64,000 nt of DNA from Geothrix oryzisoli (lineage in GTDB: Bacteria; Acidobacteriota; Holophagae; Holophagales; Holophagaceae), in NCBI RefSeq assembly GCF_022808865.1, contig NZ_JAKZLB010000005.1, positions 124,001-188,000 of the forward strand, given 5' to 3'. The notes below the pieces were generated by a model that had not been told where the DNA came from, did no database searches, and saw nothing but the letters and a program-made list of their open reading frames with translations. The position numbers and the translations under genes were made by a program. Within the stretch, counting starts at the first letter, position 1; each line of letters starts with the position of its first letter. Below, piece by piece: positions 8,162 through 17,557 of this stretch.

Positions 8162-10337
8162 ATGTCGACCTCAGATCGAGGTGCTGGAAGGGGCGGGCCG
8201 CGGGCCCGGTGTAATTCTCCACCCGGTGGCCATGGCCCCGGAGGAGGTAGCGGTAGCTCAGCAGACCTTCGAGTCCCACGGGTCCGCGGGCGTGGATCCG
8301 CCCGGTGCTGATGCCCACCTCGGCGCCGAATCCGTACCGGAACCCATCGGCGAACCGCGTGGAGGCATTGTGGTAGACGCCCGCGGCATCCACCTCCGCA
8401 AGGAACCGGGCGGCGGCGGCGGGATCTTCCGTGACGATGGCCTCGGTGTGGCCGCTGCCATGGGTGCGGATGTGGGCCAGCGCCTCCTCCAGATCCGCCA
8501 CCACCTTCAGGGCCAGGATGGGCTCGCCGTACTCCGTGTCCCAGTCCGCCGATGTCGCGGCGCCCAGCCAGGGGACCAGGGCGCGGCAGCGCTCGCACCC
8601 CCGCAGCTCGACCTTGCGGGCCTGGAGATCCTCCGTCAGGGCCGGCAGCAGACGCGGCGCGGCGGCCGCATGCACCAGCACCGTCTCCACCGCGTTGCAG
8701 GCGGCGGGGTACTGGAGCTTCGCGTCCCGGACCAGGGCGACGGCCATGTCGGTGTCTGCGAAGGCGTCCAGGTACATGTGGCACACCCCCTCGGCATGAC
8801 CGAGCACGGGGATCCGCGTGGCGTTCTGGATGTGCTTCACGAGATCTTTGGAACCCCGCGGGATCACCAGGTCCACCCATTCGTTCAGCGCCAGGAGCGC
8901 CTCGACGGAGGCGCGATCCTCCAGGCCCTGGATGGCCGCAACCGGAAGCCCGGTGCGGCGCAGGGCCTCCTGGATGGTGTGCAGCAGGGCCGCGTTGGAA
9001 TGGCGCGCCTCGCGCCCGCCCTTCAGCAGCGCGGCATTCCCGCTCTTCAAGGCGAGGGCGCTGATCTGGATGAGGGCGTCGGGCCGGGACTCGAACACCA
9101 CGCCGAGTACGCCCAGGGGGCAGGAGACGCGCGTGAGTTCCAGCCCGTCATCGAGCTGGCGCCGAAGCTGGACCTGGTTCAGCGGATCCGGCAGGGCTGC
9201 GACCGCCCGCACGCCCTCCGCCATGCTGTGCAGCTTGGCTCGGTCGAGGCGCAGGCGCTGGCAGGCCGAGGCGCCGAGCGTGGCCTTCGCCGCGGCCAGG
9301 TCCGCCTCGTTGGCGGCAAGGATCGCCGCCTCCTCCCCCAGGAGGAGGTCGGCGAGGGTGGTGAGGGCCTGGTCGCGGGTGGCGGTGTCCGTGACGGCCA
9401 GGCGCCGCGAGGCCGCCCGGGCGGCCAGGGCCATGGGCCGGATGGGATTGCCGGCTGGCACGGGGTTTTTCGGTCCGCCGGGGTCGGGCGTGAAGAGGGT
9501 CCCCACCGAAGCGCCTTCCAGGATGCGCTCCAGGATCCGGGGCTCGAGCCCGGAGGCGAGCACCACCGGCACGCCCCGATCCGCGGCCAGACGCGCGGCC
9601 GCCACCTTGCTGGTCATGCCCCCTCGCCCGCGGCCGCTCCGCCCCTCGGTCCGCACGGCGGGAACCTGGCCGAAGGGCACCTCGGCCAGGGGGACCGCAG
9701 CGGGATCCAGCCTGGGGTTGCCGGTGTGCAGGGCCGAGACATCCGAGAGCAGAATCAGGAGGTCCGCCTCCAGGTGCGCCGCCACCAGGGCCGACAGATG
9801 GTCGTTGTCGCTGAAGACCGGGGTCCGGCCGGCGGCGGGACGCTCCAGCTCGAGGGTGGAGACGGTGTCGTTCTCATTGAGGACGGGGATGGCCCCCAGC
9901 GAGAGGAGGGTCTCCAGCGTCCGCCGCAGGTTCGCGTGGCGCGTGGGGTCGGCGAAGTCGTCCTCGGTCAGCAGGACCTGGGCGGCCTTGAACCCCAGGC
10001 GGCCCAGGCCCTCCTGATAGAGGGCCATCAGCTCGCCCTGTCCCGCCGCCGCCGCCGCCTGCTTCTCCGCCAGGGACTTGGGCTCGAGCCCGAGCTGCCG
10101 TGCACCGAGCCCCACCGCGCCCGAGGACACCAACACGGGCTGGCAGCCGCGCGAGGCCATCGCCGCCACCGCCTCCATCAGGGCATAGAGGCGGGCGAGG
10201 GCCGGTCGGCCGCCCGGGTCCACCACCACCTGGGTGCCCAGCTTCACCACGACCCGCCGGGCGGACGGGAGGCCGGCGCGATCCAGGATGCGGGGCTTCG
10301 GCCCCGCCTTGGCGGTCGATGTCGGCTGGCGAACCAT
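8157..10337 (-). CDS. proBA: Bifunctional glutamate 5-kinase / gamma-glutamyl phosphate reductase (ProB-ProA fusion)
   Basis: This 726-residue fusion carries out the first two steps of proline synthesis from glutamate, like eukaryotic P5C synthase. The N-terminal kinase (about 20-280) shows VVVKLGTQVV, SSGAVGLGARQLGL, NENDTVST, FSDNDHLSALVA and RGRGGMTSKVAAA. It lacks the PUA domain found in E. coli ProB. The C-terminal reductase (about 300-720) shows FESRPDALIQI, KGGREARHSN, the catalytic-cysteine region KLQYPAACNAVET and the FGAEVGISTGRIHARGP segment. The ATG at 10337, with GAGGT upstream, was chosen. The ~200-base leader carries a proline-rich ORF and attenuator hairpins. The fusion should channel unstable gamma-glutamyl phosphate between the two sites. 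Confidence 0.93.
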   Translation of the reverse strand: MVRQPTSTAKAGPKPRILDRAGLPSARRVVVKLGTQVVVDPGGRPALARLYALMEAVAAMASRGCQPVLVSSGAVGLGARQLGLEPKSLAEKQAAAAAGQGELMALYQEGLGRLGFKAAQVLLTEDDFADPTRHANLRRTLETLLSLGAIPVLNENDTVSTLELERPAAGRTPVFSDNDHLSALVAAHLEADLLILLSDVSALHTGNPRLDPAAVPLAEVPFGQVPAVRTEGRSGRGRGGMTSKVAAARLAADRGVPVVLASGLEPRILERILEGASVGTLFTPDPGGPKNPVPAGNPIRPMALAARAASRRLAVTDTATRDQALTTLADLLLGEEAAILAANEADLAAAKATLGASACQRLRLDRAKLHSMAEGVRAVAALPDPLNQVQLRRQLDDGLELTRVSCPLGVLGVVFESRPDALIQISALALKSGNAALLKGGREARHSNAALLHTIQEALRRTGLPVAAIQGLEDRASVEALLALNEWVDLVIPRGSKDLVKHIQNATRIPVLGHAEGVCHMYLDAFADTDMAVALVRDAKLQYPAACNAVETVLVHAAAAPRLLPALTEDLQARKVELRGCERCRALVPWLGAATSADWDTEYGEPILALKVVADLEEALAHIRTHGSGHTEAIVTEDPAAAARFLAEVDAAGVYHNASTRFADGFRYGFGAEVGISTGRIHARGPVGLEGLLSYRYLLRGHGHRVENYTGPAARPFQHLDLRSTL

Positions 10338-10350
10338 GGGGACCTCGAAA

Positions 10351-10381
10351 ACAAAAACCCCCGATCGCAGGATCGGGGGTT
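10351..10381 (-). terminator. Attenuator terminator in the proBA leader
   Basis: On the minus strand AACCCCCGATC and GATCGGGGGTT form a perfect 11-bp stem with a CTGC loop, followed by a TTTTTGTTTT tract. It ends about 14 bases before the proBA start, immediately ahead of its Shine-Dalgarno GAGGT. The upstream arm (10371-10381) overlaps the antiterminator arm at 10377-10387, so the two hairpins exclude each other. Confidence 0.85.
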
Positions 10382-10459
10382 GGAGAGCGGGTGACGCTTC
10401 GGTCTGGTCTAGACCCTCTCCAACCCATCCGTCGGGGTGGGATGATTGGGGCGAGGGTT
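10377..10459 (-). promoter_or_regulatory. Proline attenuator: protector and antiterminator hairpins upstream of proBA
   Basis: Four segments can be read on the minus strand. Segment 1 (10459-10441) can pair with segment 2 (10430-10413) through about 16 pairs with small interruptions and a 9-base loop. Segment 2 (10426-10416, GGGTTGGAGAG) pairs perfectly over 11 bp with segment 3 (10387-10377, CTCTCCAACCC). Segment 3 also supplies five bases of the terminator stem. Four Pro codons of the leader ORF lie in segment 1 and the loop after it, and the stop codon lies just past segment 2. A ribosome stalled at the Pro codons would free segment 2 and block termination. Confidence 0.75.
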
Positions 10460-10480
10460 GATGGCCGGGAAGGTGGTCAT
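10409..10480 (-). CDS. Proline-rich leader peptide of proBA
   Basis: A 23-codon ORF, MTTFPAINPRPNHPTPTDGL plus ERV, ends in TAG. Five of the 23 residues are proline, four of them within eight codons (residues 9, 11, 14 and 16). An in-frame ATG at 10510 would extend it to 33 residues and six prolines. Neither start has a strong Shine-Dalgarno site; GGGTG lies just before the ATG at 10480. The peptide itself probably has no function: translation speed at the Pro codons is expected to decide which hairpin forms. The stop codon sits inside the palindrome GGTCTAGACC. The upstream decarboxylase gene stops only 30-60 bases before it. Confidence 0.65.
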   Translation of the reverse strand: MTTFPAINPRPNHPTPTDGLERV

Positions 10481-10539
10481 GACACCCACAGTGTGGTGGG
10501 GAATCGCCATGGCGGGCAAGGGAAATCTGTCCGGCGGCC

Positions 10540-11958
10540 TCAGCCGGCCGCTTCCCGGAGGAGGGCCCAGAGCTGCTCGACATGGGTGTGCTCGGTCGTC
10601 TCGGCGCCGATGCTCACCCGGAGGATCTGCGTCCCCTTCAGCATGGAAGGAGTGAGGTAGGCCTTGCCGCCCTCGTTGATCCGGCGGGCGATGTCCAGGT
10701 TGTGGGCGGCGAGGGCGGCCTCGTCGAGTCCCGGCTTCACATGCCGGAGGCAGACGGTCTGCAGGGGCACGGGCGCCAGCCGTTCCCAATCCGGAGCCGC
10801 GTCCACCTGCTCCTTGAGCCACTGGGTGTTCGCCAGGTCGCGGCGGATGCGGGCCTGGAGGCCCGCCACGCCGACGTCCATGAGGTAGAACCACAGCTTC
10901 AGCGCCCGGAAGCGGCGGCCCAGCTGGATGTGCCAGTCGCGGAAGTTGCTCACCTGGCCGTCCTGGGCCGTGCGCAGATAGCTGGGGTTCGTGCTCATGA
11001 CGCGGATGAGGTGCTGGGGATCGCGCACGTAGTAGGCGCTGAGGTCGAAGCCCACGCCCATCCACTTGTGGGGGTTGAACACCAGGCTGTCGGCCCGCTC
11101 GATGCCCTCCCACATCCAGCGGCACTCGGGCAGCACCATGGCCGTGCCCGCCAGGGCCGCGTCTACGTGGAGCCACATGCCATGCTGCTCCGCGAGGTCC
11201 GCCAGAGCGGGAAGGGAATCCAGGGCCGTGGTGGCGGTGGTGCCCACGGCGCCGACGACGGCGCAGGGGCGCAGGCCGATCTCGACGTCCTTCTCGATGG
11301 CCGACCGCAGCAGGTCCAGGCGGATCGCGTGGCGCTCATCCGTGGGGATGAGGCGCAGGTAGCTGCGGCCGAAACCCGCCAGCAGGGCCGCCTTCTCGAT
11401 GGAGCTGTGGGTCTGGTCCGAGGCGTAGACCACGAGTGGCGCCTCGCCGCTCTGGAGGCCCTCGGTGTTCTGCGCGTACTCCGAGACCTTCTCCCGGGCG
11501 CAGAGCAGGGCCGTGAAGGTGGCCGTGCTGGCGGTGTCGTGGATGACGCCGGTGAAGGCCGTGCTCAGGCCCACCATCTGGCGCAGCCAGTCCATCACCA
11601 CCTCCTCGACCTCCGTGGCCGCGGGGCTGGTCTGCCAGCTCATGCCCTGGGCGCCCAGGCCTGATGCGGCCAGGTCACCGAGGATCGAGCTGTAGCTGGT
11701 GTTGCTGGGGAAGTAGGCGAAGAAGGAGGGATGGTTCCAGTGGGTGATGCCGGGCAGCACGTCCCGCTCCAGGGCCGCCAGGGCCTGGGCGACCCGGCCT
11801 CCGTGCAGGGGCGGATGGTCCGGGAAGGCCGCCCGGACCTCGCCAGGCTTGGCCTGGCTCATCACGGGCAGGCGCTCGAGGTTCTCACGGTAGTCCGCGA
11901 TCCAGTCCACGAGCTGGTAACCGAGGCGGCGGAATTCTTGGGCGTCCATGCCCTCCAT
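10540..11958 (-). CDS. PLP-dependent group II amino acid decarboxylase (aromatic-L-amino-acid decarboxylase type)
   Basis: This ~472-residue cytoplasmic decarboxylase resembles aromatic amino acid and tyrosine decarboxylases. It begins EFRRLGYQLVDWIADY, the usual N-terminus. It has the GITHWNHPSFFAYFPSNTS pocket segment, WLHVDAALAGTAM and the Schiff-base lysine in SLVFNPHKWMGVGFD. The substrate (Trp, Tyr, Phe, DOPA or other) cannot be assigned. The start is uncertain: ATG at 11958, ATG at 11949 with GGAGG only 2 bases away, or GTG at 12006 are all possible. It is the first gene upstream of the proBA leader, so the attenuator may regulate readthrough from this gene into proBA. Confidence 0.83.
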   Translation of the reverse strand: MEGMDAQEFRRLGYQLVDWIADYRENLERLPVMSQAKPGEVRAAFPDHPPLHGGRVAQALAALERDVLPGITHWNHPSFFAYFPSNTSYSSILGDLAASGLGAQGMSWQTSPAATEVEEVVMDWLRQMVGLSTAFTGVIHDTASTATFTALLCAREKVSEYAQNTEGLQSGEAPLVVYASDQTHSSIEKAALLAGFGRSYLRLIPTDERHAIRLDLLRSAIEKDVEIGLRPCAVVGAVGTTATTALDSLPALADLAEQHGMWLHVDAALAGTAMVLPECRWMWEGIERADSLVFNPHKWMGVGFDLSAYYVRDPQHLIRVMSTNPSYLRTAQDGQVSNFRDWHIQLGRRFRALKLWFYLMDVGVAGLQARIRRDLANTQWLKEQVDAAPDWERLAPVPLQTVCLRHVKPGLDEAALAAHNLDIARRINEGGKAYLTPSMLKGTQILRVSIGAETTEHTHVEQLWALLREAAG

Positions 11959-12128
11959 TCTGGCCGGATCCAGCCGGGCCCGCGCAGGAGAGATTGGGGA
12001 TGGCACGGGATCCGCCTTCGCGGCGGGCCGCGGAGCCCGGCGCCGCCACCGGTTGTGGCAAGATCGAATGGAGACTCACGAAACCAATGCAGGTCGCGCC
12101 GGAACCCGAATCCGCGCCCGAGGGGACG

Positions 12129-14351
12129 ATGTTCAAACCAAGCCGCATCCTCCTGAGCCTCGCCTTCTGCCTGGGGGCCCTGGCGGCGTCTGCTGCGCCC
12201 GGTGGGCCGGCTGCGGCGACCTCCCGGCGCGGGAAGGCTGCCGACCTCGCCCGCTGGAGGCGCACCGCGCAGCGCGTCACCATCCTGCGCGACACCTGGG
12301 GCATTCCGCACGTGTTCGGGAAGCGCGATGCCGATGCGGTCTTCGGGCTCCTGTACGCCCAGGCGGAAGATGACTTCAACCGGGTCGAACTGAACTACAT
12401 CAACGCGCTGGGCCGCCTGGCGGAAGTTGAGGGGGAAGCCGAGCTCTACCGCGACCTCCGCATGAAGCTGTACATCACGCCCGCAGGGTTGAAGGCGGCC
12501 TATGCCGCCAGTCCCGCCTGGCTGAAGCAACTGATGGTCGGCTTCGCCGATGGCTTGAACTACTACCTGTACACCCACCCGGAGGTCACCCCGAGGCTGA
12601 TCACCCGCTTCGAGCCCTGGATGGCCCTGGCCTTCAGCGAAGGGAGCATTGGCGGCGACATCGAGTCGATCGACCTGAAGGAGCTGGCGCGGATGTACGG
12701 CCCTCGCAGGCCGGAGGCCGTGGCGGGCGCCTCCGCCGGCCTCGATCCTGAACCGCGCGGGTCCAACGGGTTCGCGATCGCCCCGAAGCTCAGCGCCTCG
12801 GGCCATGCGCTCCTGCTGATCAATCCCCACACCTCCTTCTATTTCCGGCCCGAGGTGCAGGTCGCCAGCGAGGAGGGCCTGAACGCCTATGGCGCCGTGA
12901 CCTGGGGCCAGTTCTTCGTCTACCAGGGATTCAACGAGCGGGCCGGATGGATGCACACGTCCGGCGGGGCCGACGTGATCGATGAATACCTCGAGACGGT
13001 CACCGGGAAGGAAGGGCGGTTCTCCTATCGGTATGAACATGGGGAACGGCCGGTGAAGGCCGTGCTGATCGTCCTGCCCTACAGGACCGCTGCGGGAATG
13101 AGCCGGAAGACCGTGACGGCCTACTTCACCCACCACGGCCCGGTCGTGCGGGAGGCGAACGGCAAGTGGGTCGCCGTGAAGCTGATGCAGGAACCCATGA
13201 AGGCGCTGATGCAGTCGTACCTGCGCACCAAGGCCCGGAGCTATGCCGCGTTCCGCAAGACAATGGAACTGCAGACCAACTCCTCGAACAACACCGTCTA
13301 CGCCGACGCTGACGGCAACATCGCCTACTTCCACGGGAACTTCGTGCCGATCCGCGATCCGAAGTTCGACTGGACCCGGCCGGTGGACGGCAGCCTCGCC
13401 GCCACGGAATGGAAGGGACTGCATCCGATCGGAGAGACCATCACCCTGCTGAATCCTGCCAGCGGATGGATCCAGAACACCAACAACTGGCCCTTCTCCG
13501 CTGCGGGTTCCAGCAGCCCCAGGCAGGCGGACTATCCCGCCTACATGTGGGCGAACCCGGAAAATGCGCGGGGCCTGCACGCCGTGAAGGTGCTGCAGCA
13601 CCAGAAGGTGATGACCCTGGACAGCCTGATCGCGGCCGCCTACGACACCTACCTGACCGGCTTCGATCCCCTGCTCCCGGCGCTGTTGGAGGCCTATGAC
13701 GGATTGCCCCCGGCGGACCCGCTCAGGGCGGCGCTGGCGCCCCAGGTCGAGGCCCTGCGCACCTGGGACCGGCGCTATGCGCTGACCTCCGTCCCGACCT
13801 CACTGGCGATCTACTGGGGCCAGGACCTGATCTCCCGTTCGTCCGCCGCCGCGCGCCGGAAGGGCGTTCCGGTGCTGGACTACATCGCAGAGAACCTCGC
13901 CCCACAGGAGAGGCTGGAAGCGCTCGCTCGGGCGAGCGCCAAGCTGGAGGCCGATTTCGGCACCTGGAAGACCCCGTGGGGAGAGATCAACCGGTTCCAG
14001 CGGCTCAGCAGCGACGTGGCCCAGGCCTACGACGACGCCAAGTTCAGCTGGCCGGTCCCGTTCCCCTCGGCCACCTGGGGTTCCCTGGCCGCCTTCGGCG
14101 CCTCCTCGGTCCAACCCACCCGCCGCATCTACGGGGACCGGGGCAACAGCTTCGTCGCCGTCGTCGAATTCGGCCCGCGCCTCCGCGCCAAGAGCCTCCT
14201 CGCCGGTGGCGAGAGCGGGCATCCCGACTCGCCCCATTTCACGGACCAGGCCGAACGGTACAGCCAGGGCCGGTTCAAGGATGTCCTGTTCTACCGCTCT
14301 GACATCGAAAAGCACTTGGAGCGCCGATACCATCCCGGCGAGGGGCGCTAG
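12129..14351 (+). CDS. Secreted penicillin-acylase family (S45) amidohydrolase
   Basis: This 740-residue Ntn-hydrolase precursor has a clear signal peptide (hydrophobic residues 6-22, cleavage near ASA-AP), so it acts in the periplasm. S45 enzymes self-cleave to expose a serine nucleophile. Here this should be Ser212 in RGSNGFAIAP, at the start of the beta chain. The helper-Asn region SNNTVYADADGNIAY is also present, as is the alpha-chain DTWGIPHVFG with GLLYAQAEDDFNR. Likely substrates are N-acyl compounds such as acyl-homoserine lactones or N-acyl amino acids, but this cannot be decided. The ATG at 12129 was chosen because GAGGGG precedes it and the signal peptide begins there. It is transcribed away from the decarboxylase gene. 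Confidence 0.87.
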   Translation: MFKPSRILLSLAFCLGALAASAAPGGPAAATSRRGKAADLARWRRTAQRVTILRDTWGIPHVFGKRDADAVFGLLYAQAEDDFNRVELNYINALGRLAEVEGEAELYRDLRMKLYITPAGLKAAYAASPAWLKQLMVGFADGLNYYLYTHPEVTPRLITRFEPWMALAFSEGSIGGDIESIDLKELARMYGPRRPEAVAGASAGLDPEPRGSNGFAIAPKLSASGHALLLINPHTSFYFRPEVQVASEEGLNAYGAVTWGQFFVYQGFNERAGWMHTSGGADVIDEYLETVTGKEGRFSYRYEHGERPVKAVLIVLPYRTAAGMSRKTVTAYFTHHGPVVREANGKWVAVKLMQEPMKALMQSYLRTKARSYAAFRKTMELQTNSSNNTVYADADGNIAYFHGNFVPIRDPKFDWTRPVDGSLAATEWKGLHPIGETITLLNPASGWIQNTNNWPFSAAGSSSPRQADYPAYMWANPENARGLHAVKVLQHQKVMTLDSLIAAAYDTYLTGFDPLLPALLEAYDGLPPADPLRAALAPQVEALRTWDRRYALTSVPTSLAIYWGQDLISRSSAAARRKGVPVLDYIAENLAPQERLEALARASAKLEADFGTWKTPWGEINRFQRLSSDVAQAYDDAKFSWPVPFPSATWGSLAAFGASSVQPTRRIYGDRGNSFVAVVEFGPRLRAKSLLAGGESGHPDSPHFTDQAERYSQGRFKDVLFYRSDIEKHLERRYHPGEGR

Positions 14352-14443
14352 GCACCGGAGCTGCCACCGCACTGTCCGGGAATCGGGCTTGGTGGCGGCG
14401 GGACTCTGCGAAAAGATGGAAGTCCTGCACGAGGGGACGGCCC

Positions 14444-14842
14444 ATGGACATGCTCATTGATTTTCCCGGCGGCGCCCGCGTGGACGCCCACTTCGGCTCC
14501 TTCACGGTGCAGACGGACCAGCCCCCCCAGGCCGGCGGTGAGGGGTCGGCCCCCACGCCCTTCGCGCTGTTCCAGGCCTCCCTCGCCACCTGCGCCGGCA
14601 TCTACGTGCTGAACTTCTGCCGGCAGCGGGGCTTGTCCTCCGAGGGCATCCGCCTCGTCCAGCGGACCATTCCCGACCCCGCCACGAACATGGTGGGCCA
14701 GGTGGAACTGGAGATCCAGGTGCCCGCCGACTTCCCCGAGAAGTACCACGACGCCCTCGTCCGCACCGCCAGCCAGTGCACCGTGAAGAAGCACATCGAG
14801 CATCCCCCGGCGTTCAGCGTGAAGACCGTCGTGGCGGGCTGA
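14444..14842 (+). CDS. OsmC family protein (thiol peroxidase fold)
   Basis: This 132-residue cytoplasmic protein of the OsmC/YhfA family has the two expected cysteines: one in LATCAGIYV and one in ASQCTVKKHIEHPP. In OsmC/Ohr proteins such a pair reduces organic hydroperoxides, while some YhfA-like members have unknown roles. The extended N-terminal strand (LIDFPGGARVDAHFG) and the PTPFALFQASLATC helix also fit the family. GAGGGG lies 9 bases before the ATG. It is convergent with the MacB-like cluster, and a duplicated fragment of that cluster's last gene begins 6 bases after its stop. Confidence 0.8.
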   Translation: MDMLIDFPGGARVDAHFGSFTVQTDQPPQAGGEGSAPTPFALFQASLATCAGIYVLNFCRQRGLSSEGIRLVQRTIPDPATNMVGQVELEIQVPADFPEKYHDALVRTASQCTVKKHIEHPPAFSVKTVVAG

Positions 14843-14848
14843 CGGCGG

Positions 14849-14904
14849 CTACTCGTAGCGGAGGGCCCCGATCGGGTCCTGTTTCGCGGCCTTCAAGGCG
14901 GGCC
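14849..14904 (-). pseudogene. Duplicated 3' end of a MacB-type permease gene
   Basis: These 56 bases repeat the last 56 bases of the permease gene at 15036-15091 with one mismatch. On the minus strand they encode the same permease C-terminus with Glu changed to Gly, KQDPIGALRYE and the stop codon. No start or further coding sequence is attached, so this is a fragment left by duplication or deletion. Confidence 0.7.
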
Positions 14905-14939
14905 GCGGGACCCGCTCCGCGAGCCAAAGGCGAGCGGGA

Positions 14940-14960
14940 GGACGCGCCGGCGGCGCGTCC
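14940..14960. repeat. GC-rich perfect palindrome between the duplicated ends
   Basis: GGACGCGCC-GGC-GGCGCGTCC is a 9-bp perfect inverted repeat inside the 131-base spacer between the two 56-base copies. The spacer has further imperfect hairpins and looks like a REP/MITE-type intergenic element. I found no second copy in the window. Confidence 0.5.
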
Positions 14961-15035
14961 GTTCGCGGGGGAGCAGGCGCCGTGCGTGAGGCGAAGCCGA
15001 GCGCCCAGGCGCTGGACCACGGGCGATGGAGTGGC

Positions 15036-16321
<1,286 letters not shown>

Positions 16322-16325
<4 letters not shown>

Positions 16326-17548
16326 TCCGCCCGGATCGCGTCGATGATGACGAGGTTGGAAGCCCGGTAGGCGGGCAGGAAGCCGGCCGCCAGGCCCACG
16401 AGGGTGCTGAGGAGGATCCCCGTGAAGACGATGCCCGGGGTGATCTGGGCGGGGAAGTCGGCCAGGGCCCGGACGGTGAAGGCGCCCGCGGAACCCACCA
16501 GCACGCCCACCACGCCGCCGGCCGCGGACAGCAGGGCCGCCTCAAGCAGGAACTGGTGACGGATGTCGCGTTTCCTCGCCCCCAGGGCCATGCGGACGCC
16601 GATCTCCTGGGTGCGTTCGACCACGCTCACCAGCATGATGTTCATGATCACGATGCCGCCCACGCCGAGGCTCACGCTGGAGATGAGCATCAGCAGCAGG
16701 AACGCGGCGCTGCTGATGGTCTTCCAGAGTTCCTGGAGGCTCTCCTGGGTGAGGATGCCGAAGGGATCCGGGCTGCGGAAGCTGGTGTGCCGCATGGCGC
16801 GGAACAGGGCCCGCACTTCGTCCATGGAGGCATCCAGACCTTCCACGCCGTTCCTCGCCTTGATCTGGAGTTCCAGGCTCTCGTTGGAGGTCATGAAGTT
16901 CTTGCGGTAGACCTGCAGGGGAATGTAGATGCGCCCGTCCTGGTTGAAGCCGATGCTCCGTCCCTGCTTGGGCATGAGCCCGATGACCCGGAAGGGGAGG
17001 CCGCGGATCAGGACCGTCCGGCCCACGGGATCCAGGTGGGGGAACAGCTCTTCGCGGGTATCAGCCCCGATGACGGCGACGTTCATGGCCGCGTCGTTCT
17101 CGTTTTCCGTGAAGAACCGGCCCGCCTCGAATTCCAGGTTGAAGAGATCCGCGAAGTTGGAGGTGATCCCGATCACGGCGATGCTGTCCAGATGGCGGGT
17201 TCCCGAGTTCACCGGCATCGCGTTGCCGGCGGCCGCGGAGACCTGGGAGGCCTCTTTGAGGATGCCGCTGGAGAGCCGCTCGTACTCCTGCCAGGTGATC
17301 GGCGGGCGCTTGAGGGCGTCGATGAACTCCTTCCGGCTGCGGATGACCCCGAACTTCTGGACGACGTAGACGTCCGGGGCCAGGACGATGATCTTCTCCT
17401 TCACATAGGTGTTCAGGCCGGAGATCACGCCCACCACGGCGACGATGGTGGCCACGCCGATGATGACGCCCAGCAGCGTGAGGAAGCTGCGCAGGGTGTG
17501 CGCCCGGATCGCCCGGAGGGAGGCGCGGAGGAGTTCGGTCGGGTTCAT
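16322..17548 (-). CDS. MacB-like ABC transporter permease
   Basis: This second permease of the cluster has 408 residues and the same architecture: an N-terminal helix (LRSFLTLLGVIIGVATIVAV), a periplasmic MacB-type core domain and three C-terminal helices around VSVVERTQEIGVRMALGARK. It is a diverged paralogue of the neighbouring permease. The two probably form a heterodimer. It follows the adaptor gene by 9 bases, so all three genes form one operon. Confidence 0.88.
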
Positions 17549-17557
17549 GGTCGGGTC

